The notes beneath the pieces are model-generated. The model was given only the letters and a program-made list of their open reading frames with translations. It was not told where the DNA came from and ran no database searches. The translations under genes and the position numbers were made by a program. A DNA stretch of 5,901 nt from Holophagaceae bacterium (GTDB lineage: Bacteria; Acidobacteriota; Holophagae; Holophagales; Holophagaceae). Shown piece after piece: positions 1 through 5,060 of this stretch. The stretch's first letter is position 1, and every line of letters starts with the position of its first letter. Where the stretch lies: assembly GCA_003538615.1 (NCBI GenBank), contig DPRT01000032.1, forward strand, positions 14,127-20,027. The letters are read 5' to 3'.

Positions 1-297
1 CAGGAGACGGGCGTGGGCCGGGCCCTCATGCTGAAGGACCTGTCGAAGGCGGCGCGGAGGGCGCTGGTGGACCTGGCCACGGCGCTGCCTCTGGGCGACC
101 CGCAGCCGGTGCCCCTGGCCCGGGGCGAAGTGGCGGCGGGCGGGGTGGATCTGCCGACGGTGGATCCCCACAGCATGGCCGTGCGGGGCTGGGACAACCT
201 GCGGATCTGCGGCGAGCTGCTGAACCTCGACGGCCCCGTGGGCGGCTACAACCTGCAGGCGGCCTTCAGCACGGGCTACGCGGCGGGCAGCCTCTAG
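1..297 (+). CDS. HI0933-type NAD(P)/FAD-dependent oxidoreductase, C-terminal part (5' truncated)
   Basis: Only the last 98 codons are present. The frame is open from the first base and ends at TAG 295-297, so the start lies outside the window. The C-terminus has the block typical of the HI0933/YhiN/BaiN-like flavoprotein family (often annotated 'aminoacetone oxidase family FAD-binding enzyme'). A G-G-V-x-L-x-x-V-D-P stretch comes first, then G-E-L-L-x-L-D-G, then GGYNLQAAFSTGYAAG at the very end. In this family the GGYN-Q-A stretch closes the FAD site next to the N-terminal Rossmann fold. The protein should be a soluble cytoplasmic flavoprotein, but substrate and partner are poorly known for most members and cannot be read from this fragment. 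Its stop codon overlaps that of the convergent GAPDH-like gene. Family assignment is confident; the specific function is not. Confidence 0.85.
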   Translation, partial: QETGVGRALMLKDLSKAARRALVDLATALPLGDPQPVPLARGEVAAGGVDLPTVDPHSMAVRGWDNLRICGELLNLDGPVGGYNLQAAFSTGYAAGSL

Positions 298-1301
298 ATT
301 CTTCCCGCCAGATCCAGGATCAGGTCGCACAGGCGCGCCGCATAGCCGGTCTCGTTGTCGTGCCAGCCGAAGACCTTCACGAAGCGGGGCCCGAGCGTCA
401 TGGTGAGGTCCAGGTCCATGAGCACGCTCTCGGAGCGGCCGGTGATGTCGCAGCTGACCGTATGGGGGCCGGCGATGCCGAGGATCCCGGGCCAGGCCGC
501 GGCGGCGGATTCGTAGGCGGCCCGCAGGCCCGCGGCGTCGGCATCCCGGTGCAGGGTGGCCACCAGGTCCACCAGGTTCACGCTCAGGGTGGGCACGCGA
601 AGGGCCACGCCGTCAAAGCCCGGGGGCAGGCCGGGGAGGGCGCGGTGCAGGGCTCCGAAGGCGCTCGACGTGGTGGGGATGATGCTCTGGAAGGCGGCGC
701 GGGCGCGGCGCCGGTCCTTGTGGGGCAGGTCCAGGAGCCGCTGGTCGTTGGTGACCACATGGACGGTGCTCATGCCCGCGTGCTCGAGGCCGAAGGCGTC
801 GTCCAGCACCTTGAGCATGGGGGCGGTGGCGTGGGCGGTGCAGCTGGCGTTGGAGATGACGCGGTGGCGGCCTGGGTCCAGGCTGGCGCCGTTTACCGGG
901 GCGATGACGGTGAGGTCCGCATCGGGGCTGGGGGCGCTGATCACCACGTGGGTCACGGCGGCCTTGAGATGGCGGGCCGCATCATCCCGCCGGGTGAAGC
1001 GTCCGCTGGCCTCCACCACCAGGCGGAGGGGGGACGGCCAGGGGATGGCGGCGGGATCCGTCGCATGGAAGAGGGGCACGCGGTGGTCCCCCAGCAGGAG
1101 GAAGTCCTGCCCGCCCTCGGTGAAGCCCTCGATGGGCTGGCGGCTGGGGCCATGCACTGAATCGTGCCGAAGCAGATGCACCAGCTGGTCCAGCGGCGCG
1201 GGATCGTTCACGGCGCCGAGGAGTCCGGGCCGGGCGGCGCCCAGCTGCCGCACCACCAGCCGGCCGATGCGGCCCAGGCCATTCAGGGCGATCCGGCCCA
1301 T
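294..1301 (-). CDS. Diverged glyceraldehyde-3-phosphate dehydrogenase paralogue
   Basis: A full-length 335-residue protein (GAPDH is usually 330-340) with the fold intact: N-terminal Rossmann motif NGLGRIGR (7-14), Asp33 for the NAD ribose, SNASC with Cys154, His181 in T-V-H-x-x-T-N-D-Q, the NAD-type Leu-Pro in LDLPHKD (190-196), RVPT with Arg235, and W-x-D-N-E-x-G-Y near the end. By eye about half its residues match the neighbouring canonical GAPDH. It departs from the family at key places. The conserved CTTNCL after the nucleophile reads CTAHAT, and the phosphate-contacting TGAAKA loop reads SSAFGA (212-217). The residue after RVPT is Leu rather than Pro. QSIIP and RVPT followed by a hydrophobic residue recall erythrose-4-phosphate dehydrogenase (Epd), but other Epd features are missing. 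It starts 3 bp after the upstream gap stop, so the two are almost certainly cotranscribed. Its weak ribosome site (GGAG, about 12 nt from the ATG) lies inside the gap tail, suggesting translational coupling. It may be an active dehydrogenase with shifted substrate use or a low-activity homologue. Confidence 0.88.
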   Translation of the reverse strand: MGRIALNGLGRIGRLVVRQLGAARPGLLGAVNDPAPLDQLVHLLRHDSVHGPSRQPIEGFTEGGQDFLLLGDHRVPLFHATDPAAIPWPSPLRLVVEASGRFTRRDDAARHLKAAVTHVVISAPSPDADLTVIAPVNGASLDPGRHRVISNASCTAHATAPMLKVLDDAFGLEHAGMSTVHVVTNDQRLLDLPHKDRRRARAAFQSIIPTTSSAFGALHRALPGLPPGFDGVALRVPTLSVNLVDLVATLHRDADAAGLRAAYESAAAAWPGILGIAGPHTVSCDITGRSESVLMDLDLTMTLGPRFVKVFGWHDNETGYAARLCDLILDLAGRI

Positions 1302-1304
1302 CGG

Positions 1305-2309
1305 CTAGATCCGCTCCAGCACGTGGATGCAGAGATCCTTCAGCCGGGCCGCATAGCCGAACTCGTTGTCGTACCAGGCGAACACTTTGACCAGCCGGGG
1401 GCCGAGCACCTTGGTGAGGTAGGGATCGTAGAGGGTGCTGGCGGTCCGCCCCACCAGGTCCGCGCTCACCAGCTCGGCATCGAGGATCTCGAGGTAGGGC
1501 GCCAGCGGCCCGCTGGTGGCGGCCTGGCGGAAGGCTTCCTGGATCGATTCGAGGGTGGCATCGGATTTGAGTGTCGCCGTCAGATCCACGATGCTCACGT
1601 CGGGCGTGGGGACGCGCACGGCGATGCCGTCGAGGCGGCCCTTGAGGTGGGGCAGCACCAGCCCGATGGCCTTGGCGGCGCCGGTGCTGGTGGGGATCAT
1701 GCTGAGCGCCGCGGCGCGCGCCCGGCGCAGGTCCTTGTGGGGCAGGTCGAGAATGCGCTGGTCGTTGGTGTAGCTGTGCACGGTGGTCATGAAGCCGTAT
1801 TCCAGGCCGAAGGCCCCGTCGATGATCTTCACCACCGGCGCCAGGCAGTTGGTCGTGCAGCTGGCGTTGGAGATGACATGGTCCTTGGCGAGGTCAAGCT
1901 CCGCCTCGTTCACCCCCATGACCACGGTGCGGTCCGCATCGCCTGCCGGGGCGCTGATGAGCACGTGGCTCACGCTGCCCTGGAGGTGGGCGGCGGCCTG
2001 GGCACGCTTGGTGAACTTCCCGGTGCACTCCAGCACCACCTGGGCCCCCTGGGCGCCGAAGGGGATGAGCTGGGGGTCCTTTTCTGCGTAGACGCGGATG
2101 CGGCGGCCGTCCAGCACCAGGTAGTTCCCGTCGGAGGCCACGGGGAAATCCGCGGGGCCGTGGACCGAGTCGTACTTCATCAGATGGGCCAGGGTGGCGG
2201 CGTCCGTGAGGTCGTTGACCGCCACGACCTGCACGTGCGGGACCTTCATCAGGTGCCGCAGCGCGAGCCGTCCGATCCGTCCCAGTCCGTTGATGGCCAC
2301 CTTCTTCAT
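1305..2309 (-). CDS. gap: Type I glyceraldehyde-3-phosphate dehydrogenase (NAD-dependent)
   Basis: This cytoplasmic glycolytic enzyme oxidises and phosphorylates glyceraldehyde 3-phosphate to 1,3-bisphosphoglycerate, reducing NAD. The 334 residues are complete and canonical. NGLGRIGR (7-14) forms the dinucleotide fold, and Asp33 (VND) with Leu189-Pro190 in the DLPHKD S-loop indicates NAD rather than NADP preference. Other sites are ECTGKF (94-99), nucleophile Cys151 in SNASCTTNCLAP, general base His178 in TTVHSYTNDQ, phosphate loop STGAAKA (208-214), Arg232 in RVPTP, and WYDNEFGYAARL (312-323). The ATG at 2309-2307 is chosen because homologues start just before this Rossmann strand and GGAGG (2315-2319) stands 5 nt upstream. 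A candidate promoter precedes it. The next gene on this strand is a diverged paralogue 3 bp downstream. No phosphoglycerate kinase gene is adjacent, unlike many gap-pgk operons. Confidence 0.97.
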   Translation of the reverse strand: MKKVAINGLGRIGRLALRHLMKVPHVQVVAVNDLTDAATLAHLMKYDSVHGPADFPVASDGNYLVLDGRRIRVYAEKDPQLIPFGAQGAQVVLECTGKFTKRAQAAAHLQGSVSHVLISAPAGDADRTVVMGVNEAELDLAKDHVISNASCTTNCLAPVVKIIDGAFGLEYGFMTTVHSYTNDQRILDLPHKDLRRARAAALSMIPTSTGAAKAIGLVLPHLKGRLDGIAVRVPTPDVSIVDLTATLKSDATLESIQEAFRQAATSGPLAPYLEILDAELVSADLVGRTASTLYDPYLTKVLGPRLVKVFAWYDNEFGYAARLKDLCIHVLERI

Positions 2310-2328
2310 GGCGCCCTCCGAATCCCCA

Positions 2329-2357
2329 GTTGTATCGGCCCGCGCAGATCCTGTCGA
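2329..2357 (-). promoter_or_regulatory. Candidate sigma-70 promoter for the two-gene GAPDH operon
   Basis: On the minus strand a -35 element TCGACA (2352-2357, 5 of 6 matches to TTGACA) is followed after exactly 17 nt by a -10 element TACAAC (2329-2334, 4 of 6 matches to TATAAT). Transcription would begin near 2322, giving a leader of about 12 nt that still holds the GGAGG site at 2315-2319. The -35 begins where the T-tract of the preceding terminator ends. The call rests on motif match, spacing and position only. Confidence 0.5.
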
Positions 2358-2385
2358 AAGAAAAAGCCCGGCAGCGCCGGGCTTT
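2357..2385 (-). terminator. Rho-independent terminator of the Fis-like gene
   Basis: A perfect 10-bp inverted repeat, 2363-2372 against 2376-2385, closes on a 3-nt loop (2373-2375). The GCCCGGC/GCCGGGC core is flanked by A-T pairs. Read on the minus strand, the hairpin is followed by a U-rich run (UUCUUUCG after the stem's own UUU), the usual layout for intrinsic termination. It lies about 20 bp past the stop of the Fis-like gene and insulates it from the gap operon. On the plus strand there is little T-tract after the stem, so it should work mainly for minus-strand transcripts. Confidence 0.85.
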
Positions 2386-2405
2386 GACAGATGGGCAAGG
2401 TGGAA

Positions 2406-2630
2406 TCAGCTGGCGAGGCTCACGCGCCTCAGCCGGCTGGGCGGCGCCTCGAGCTTCTTGGCGAGGGTGTTGCGGTGGATGCCCAGTTCCCGGGCCGCGG
2501 CGCTGTGATTGCCCTCGTGGGCCATCAGCACCTCTTCCAGGTACACGCGCTCGAACTCGCGGCGGGCCAGCTCCAGGGAGACCCCGCCACGCACCATTTC
2601 GGCCACGAGGGTCCGCAGCTTTTCGCGCAT
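2406..2630 (-). CDS. Small stand-alone Fis-type helix-turn-helix DNA-binding protein
   Basis: A 74-residue protein that is almost entirely a Fis-type (HTH_8) DNA-binding domain, the module found in the nucleoid protein Fis and at the C-terminus of NtrC-type activators. Helix-forming sequence (about 1-38) leads into G-N-H-S-A-A-A-R-E-L-G-I-H-R-N-T-L-A-K-K-L (40-60), which keeps the family spacing G-N-x-[ST]-x-A-A-x-x-L-G-I-x-R-x-T-L-x-K-K-L; the second helix carries the DNA-contacting Arg, Thr and Lys. A basic tail (65-69) follows. E. coli Fis is 98 residues, and this protein lacks room for its N-terminal beta-hairpin arm. No AAA+ or receiver domain is attached. The ATG at 2630-2628 has GGAG 8 nt upstream (2639-2642). 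It is divergent from pyk and followed by a strong terminator. It probably acts as a dimeric DNA-binding regulator or architectural protein; control of the neighbouring glycolytic genes is inferred from position only. Confidence 0.85.
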   Translation of the reverse strand: MREKLRTLVAEMVRGGVSLELARREFERVYLEEVLMAHEGNHSAAARELGIHRNTLAKKLEAPPSRLRRVSLAS

Positions 2631-2669
2631 TCCGTCTTCTCCATCAACCGTATCGGGATCACGAAGGTA

Positions 2670-2681
2670 GCACCGCGGTGC
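2670..2681. promoter_or_regulatory. Perfect 12-bp palindrome in the Fis-like/pyk divergent region (possible operator)
   Basis: GCACCGCGGTGC equals its own reverse complement and sits 40 bp from the Fis-like start and 89 bp from the pyk start, inside a 140-bp region between divergent genes. Location and symmetry fit a dimeric regulator's site, but a palindrome this long is expected about once by chance in a window of this size. I found no convincing -35/-10 pair for either flanking gene in 2631-2770. Confidence 0.25.
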
Positions 2682-2760
2682 CCGGAGGGAAAGCCCCGTG
2701 ACAACTTCAAGAGGCAGGCGCAGACTGTGGAAAAGTGTGTGGAATGCCTGTGCAGGCGAT

Positions 2761-2765
2761 GGGAG
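2761..2765 (+). promoter_or_regulatory. Shine-Dalgarno site fixing the pyk start
   Basis: GGGAG lies 5 nt before the GTG at 2771. The longer in-frame candidates (GTG 2735, ATG 2744, ATG 2759) lack such a site. Starting at 2771 gives a protein beginning Met-Arg-Lys-Thr-Lys, as bacterial pyruvate kinases usually do. Confidence 0.65.
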
Positions 2766-2770
2766 ATGAC

Positions 2771-4192
2771 GTGCGCAAGACCAAACTCGTGATGACCTTG
2801 GGACCTGCCTTGATGCAGGGCGACCGGCTGCGGGAATCCCTCCGCGAGGCGGATGCGGTGCGATTGAATGCCAGCCACGGGGATCTCGAAACCCGGCTGG
2901 ATGCCCTCCAGAAGGTGCGGACCCTGGCCCGGGAACTTGGGCGATCCATCCCGGTGTTCCTGGACCTGCAGGGTCCGAAGTGGCGGGTCGGGTTGCTGGA
3001 CGCGCCCCTGGACCTGGCTGATGGAAGTGAAGGCTGCTTCTATGCGCCGGGGAATCCGGTGCCCGGGGGATTCAGCTGGGCGGCGCCCCTGCCGCATCCT
3101 GAACTGTTTGAAGGGGCCGAACCGGGCCAGCACTGGCTGCTGGATGACGGTGCCATCACGGTGAAGATCCTCGCCAAGGAACCAGAGCTCCTGAAGGCGG
3201 TCGTGGTCATCGGCGGGCCGCTCAAGGCGCGGAAGGGCGTTCATCCCATCGGCATGGACATCAACGTGGATCCCCTCACGGAGAAGGACCATGCGGATAT
3301 CCGGTGGGGCGTGGAGCACGAGGTGGACCTCTTCGCCCAGAGCTTCGTCCGCCGCGCATCGGACGTGCAGCAGCTCCAGGCCATCATCCAGCACCTGGGG
3401 GGCACCCAGCCCATCATCGCCAAGATCGAGCATCCGACGGCCCTGGCCCACCTGGGCGAGATCCTCGACGTATCCTGGGGCGTGATGGTGGCCCGGGGCG
3501 ACCTGGGCGTGGAACTCGGGGTGGAGCGCGTCCCCGGCCTCCAGAAGCAGATCATCAAGGCGGCCCGGCGGGCGCTGAAGCCCGTGATCACCGCCACCCA
3601 GATGCTGGAGAGCATGATCGAGCACGCCCAGCCCACCCGGGCCGAAGCCAGCGATGTGGCCAACGCCATCTGGGATGGCACGGACGCGGTGATGCTCAGC
3701 GCCGAAAGCGCCACGGGGGCCCACCCGGTGGAGGCCATCCAGTGGCTGGCCCGCATTGCGGAGGAGGCTGACGCCAACGTGAAGCAGCGCACACCCACAC
3801 TGCCCGCGGAGCTGGCCGAGAAGGTGCTCTCCCGCACGGACATCTCCGTGGCCTTCGCGGCCTGCCGCACTGCGGACGAGATCAACGCCCGCTGGATCGT
3901 CGCCTTCACCGAGGGCGGCGGCACCGCCCGCATGGTGAGCCGCCTGGCGGGCCACACCCCGGTGCTGGGGGCCACCGTGGACGAGGTCACGGCCCGGCGC
4001 ATGGGGCTCCTGCGGGGCGTGACCTCTCTGCTGATCCCCCGGGTCAGCAGCACGGACGAGATGGTGGCCGTGGTCCGGGAGCTGCTGGTGGCCAAGCATG
4101 AATTGAAGAGCTTCGACCGCGTGGTCATGACCATGGGGCTGCCGCTGTGGAAGACCGGAAGCACGAATACGATGAAGGTGATGACCTTCTAG
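2771..4192 (+). CDS. pyk: Pyruvate kinase (potassium-independent type by signature)
   Basis: This cytoplasmic enzyme converts phosphoenolpyruvate and ADP to pyruvate and ATP at the end of glycolysis. From the GTG at 2771 the protein has 473 residues, close to the usual 470. The barrel opens with RKTKLVMTLGPA (2-13). Arg31, Asn33 and Ser35 lie in RLNASHGD, where Ala replaces the usual Phe. LDLQGPKWRVG (64-74) is followed by the B domain, which includes LDDG (124-127). The barrel resumes with catalytic Lys218 and metal ligand Glu220 in AKIE, MVARGDLGVE (239-248), ITATQMLESMI (273-283), PTRAEASDVANAIWDGTDAVMLSAES (from 288) and the C-terminal effector domain ending in GSTNTMKV. Leu66, Gln67 and Lys70 stand where potassium-dependent enzymes have Thr, Lys and Glu, so monovalent-cation independence is predicted. 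Trp71 replaces the usual Ile. An in-frame extension to GTG 2735 would add 12 residues but lacks a good ribosome site. A DinB-family gene follows after 14 bp, probably on the same transcript. Confidence 0.96.
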   Translation: MRKTKLVMTLGPALMQGDRLRESLREADAVRLNASHGDLETRLDALQKVRTLARELGRSIPVFLDLQGPKWRVGLLDAPLDLADGSEGCFYAPGNPVPGGFSWAAPLPHPELFEGAEPGQHWLLDDGAITVKILAKEPELLKAVVVIGGPLKARKGVHPIGMDINVDPLTEKDHADIRWGVEHEVDLFAQSFVRRASDVQQLQAIIQHLGGTQPIIAKIEHPTALAHLGEILDVSWGVMVARGDLGVELGVERVPGLQKQIIKAARRALKPVITATQMLESMIEHAQPTRAEASDVANAIWDGTDAVMLSAESATGAHPVEAIQWLARIAEEADANVKQRTPTLPAELAEKVLSRTDISVAFAACRTADEINARWIVAFTEGGGTARMVSRLAGHTPVLGATVDEVTARRMGLLRGVTSLLIPRVSSTDEMVAVVRELLVAKHELKSFDRVVMTMGLPLWKTGSTNTMKVMTF

Positions 4193-4194
4193 CA

Positions 4195-4200
4195 GAGGAG
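4195..4200 (+). promoter_or_regulatory. Shine-Dalgarno site fixing the DinB-family start
   Basis: GAGGAG stands 6 nt upstream of ATG 4207, in the 14-bp gap after the pyk stop. This favours 4207 over an in-frame GTG at 4147 that would overlap the end of pyk and add 20 residues resembling no DinB N-terminus. Confidence 0.75.
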
Positions 4201-4206
4201 ATCCCC

Positions 4207-4734
4207 ATGAGCTTGAGCCGGCCGCTTCCAGGTGAGTACGCAGAAGGCTATGCACCCTACATCGCCGAGGCTGGCGAGGGCGACGTGCTGGTCCAGCTCC
4301 AGGGCCAATTGGAGGAGGCGGCGGTCCTGTTCGGGGCGCTGTCCGAATCCCAGGGCGGGTTCCGCTACGCCCCGGGGAAGTGGAGCCTGAAGGACCTGCT
4401 CCTGCACCTCAGCGATGCCGAGCGCATCTTCGCCTACCGCTGCCTGCGCATCGGCCGGGGCGATGCGACCCCCATGCCGGGATTCGACGAGGATGCCTAC
4501 GTGGCCGCCGCCCGGGCCGATTCCCGCAGCATGGCCAGCCTGGTCGCGGACTGGCGAGCGGTGCGCACCGCCAGTCTCACCCTCTTCCACGGCCTGCCGG
4601 ACGGGGCCTGGGGGAACCAGGGCACCACCAACAACCGCACCCTCACCGCCCGCTGCATCCCCTACATCGCCCTGGGCCATGCGGCCCATCACCTGAGGGT
4701 GGTCCGGGAGCGCTACCTGCCGGCGCTGAAGTAG
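4207..4734 (+). CDS. DinB-family (DinB_2-like) putative metal-dependent four-helix protein
   Basis: A 175-residue protein of the DinB/YfiT superfamily, cytoplasmic four-helix bundles that usually hold a divalent metal on three histidines. YAPGKWSLKDLLLHLSDAERIFAYR (from 54) is the hallmark early region, where W-S-x-K-x-x-L-x-H-L carries the first ligand, His67. GHAAHHLRVVRERYL (157-171) supplies the HxxxH pair, His158 and His162. Between them is the typical R-x-x-x-L-x-L-x-x-x-L helix ending before W135, and N-R-T-L-T-A-R (143-149). No signal peptide or membrane segment is seen. Some relatives are thiol-dependent S-transferases (bacillithiol or mycothiol) or hydrolases, but the substrate here cannot be predicted. 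The name DinB is shared with E. coli DNA polymerase IV, which is unrelated. It is probably cotranscribed with pyk, with no obvious biochemical link. Its last 22 bp overlap the convergent small gene. Confidence 0.85.
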   Translation: MSLSRPLPGEYAEGYAPYIAEAGEGDVLVQLQGQLEEAAVLFGALSESQGGFRYAPGKWSLKDLLLHLSDAERIFAYRCLRIGRGDATPMPGFDEDAYVAAARADSRSMASLVADWRAVRTASLTLFHGLPDGAWGNQGTTNNRTLTARCIPYIALGHAAHHLRVVRERYLPALK

Positions 4735-5009
4735 CCCTTCCAGTCTTCCAGCGCCCCCGCCAGCTTCTCCAGCTGGGCGGTTTCCGTGGTGCGGAAGCGG
4801 CTCACCAGCTTCCAGCCCTGGGCCACCTTCTGGTAGCGGTGCAGCCAGAGGAAGGGGCCTTCCCAGTCCCCTTCGGGATCCATTCTGGTCTTCACGAGGA
4901 AGGCCACGGTGGTCCAGGGGCCCCGGGCGAGGAAGCGGCGGCCAAGCTCCTGGATGCCGGACTCCTCGTCGGACTCCAATACCAGGTCGTCCAGGTCCGG
5001 GATGATCAT
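4713..5009 (-). CDS. Conserved-looking small protein of unknown function
   Basis: A 98-residue soluble protein that I cannot assign to a characterised family. It opens with a very acidic stretch (DLDDLVLESDEESG, 5-18), then a helix-like run to about residue 29. The likely core follows: GPWTTVAFLVKTR (30-42), alternating polar and hydrophobic like beta strands, then G-x-W-x-G-P-F-L-W-L-H-R-Y-Q-K (47-61) and G-W-K-L-V-S-R-F (65-72). An amphipathic helix with Q-L-E-K-L-A-G-A-L-E-D-W-K (79-91) closes it. The pattern G-P-W-T-T, then R-Y-x-K, then a C-terminal helix ending in Trp vaguely recalls small uncharacterised bacterial proteins. The gene looks real: AAGGAG (5015-5020) lies 5 nt before the ATG, a TAGAAT -10-like element lies just upstream, and it fills the DinB/cinA gap. 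There is no signal peptide, transmembrane segment or cysteine. Confidence 0.72.
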   Translation of the reverse strand: MIIPDLDDLVLESDEESGIQELGRRFLARGPWTTVAFLVKTRMDPEGDWEGPFLWLHRYQKVAQGWKLVSRFRTTETAQLEKLAGALEDWKGYFSAGR

Positions 5010-5030
5010 GGGGGCTCCTTCTGGGGCATG

Positions 5031-5060
5031 ATTCTACGATGCGCATCGAATGCATCGCCA
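5031..5060 (-). promoter_or_regulatory. Candidate promoter for the 98-residue unknown protein
   Basis: A minus-strand -10-like element TAGAAT (5031-5036, 5 of 6) has a poor -35 match, TGGCGA (5055-5060, 3 of 6), 18 nt upstream. The predicted transcript would start near 5024 and keep the AAGGAG site at 5015-5020. The elements overlap the 5' end of divergent cinA, so expression of the two genes could interfere. Confidence 0.35.

Noticed and set aside
360..2387. Long plus-strand reading frames (266, 250 and 407 codons) opposite the two GAPDH genes
   Set aside because: Their products are Gly/Ala/His/Gln- or Arg/Ser-rich with no domain, and both opposite-strand genes are clear full-length GAPDHs. 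Such frames are expected opposite high-GC genes.
2664..2679. Similarity of AAGGTAGCACCGCGG to the T-box riboswitch core (AGGGTGGNACCGCG)
   Set aside because: Only the short core resembles a T-box, matching at most positions. The UGGN bulge that pairs with the tRNA NCCA end would read UAGC and break pairing, no Stem I or specifier loop is recognisable upstream, and pyk is not a typical T-box target.
2698..2726. A possible pyk promoter, GTGACA (2698-2703) with CAGACT 17 nt later
   Set aside because: The -35 matches 5 of 6 but the -10 only 3 of 6, which is too weak to list without transcript data.
2726..2744. Two TGTGGAA repeats, the first (TGTGGAAAA) close to a DnaA box in reverse orientation
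   Set aside because: One near-match 9-mer is expected by chance in a window this size. The second copy is poor, and there is no AT-rich unwinding region or replication gene nearby.
4147..4206. An upstream GTG start for the DinB-family protein overlapping pyk
   Set aside because: The extension resembles no DinB N-terminus and comes from the conserved end of pyk read in another frame. The GAGGAG site clearly supports ATG 4207.
2525..4255. A 576-codon minus-strand frame opposite pyk
   Set aside because: It runs antisense through every conserved pyruvate kinase motif and overlaps the Fis-like gene in another frame. Its His/Gly/Leu-rich composition mirrors pyk codons. I treat it as a shadow.
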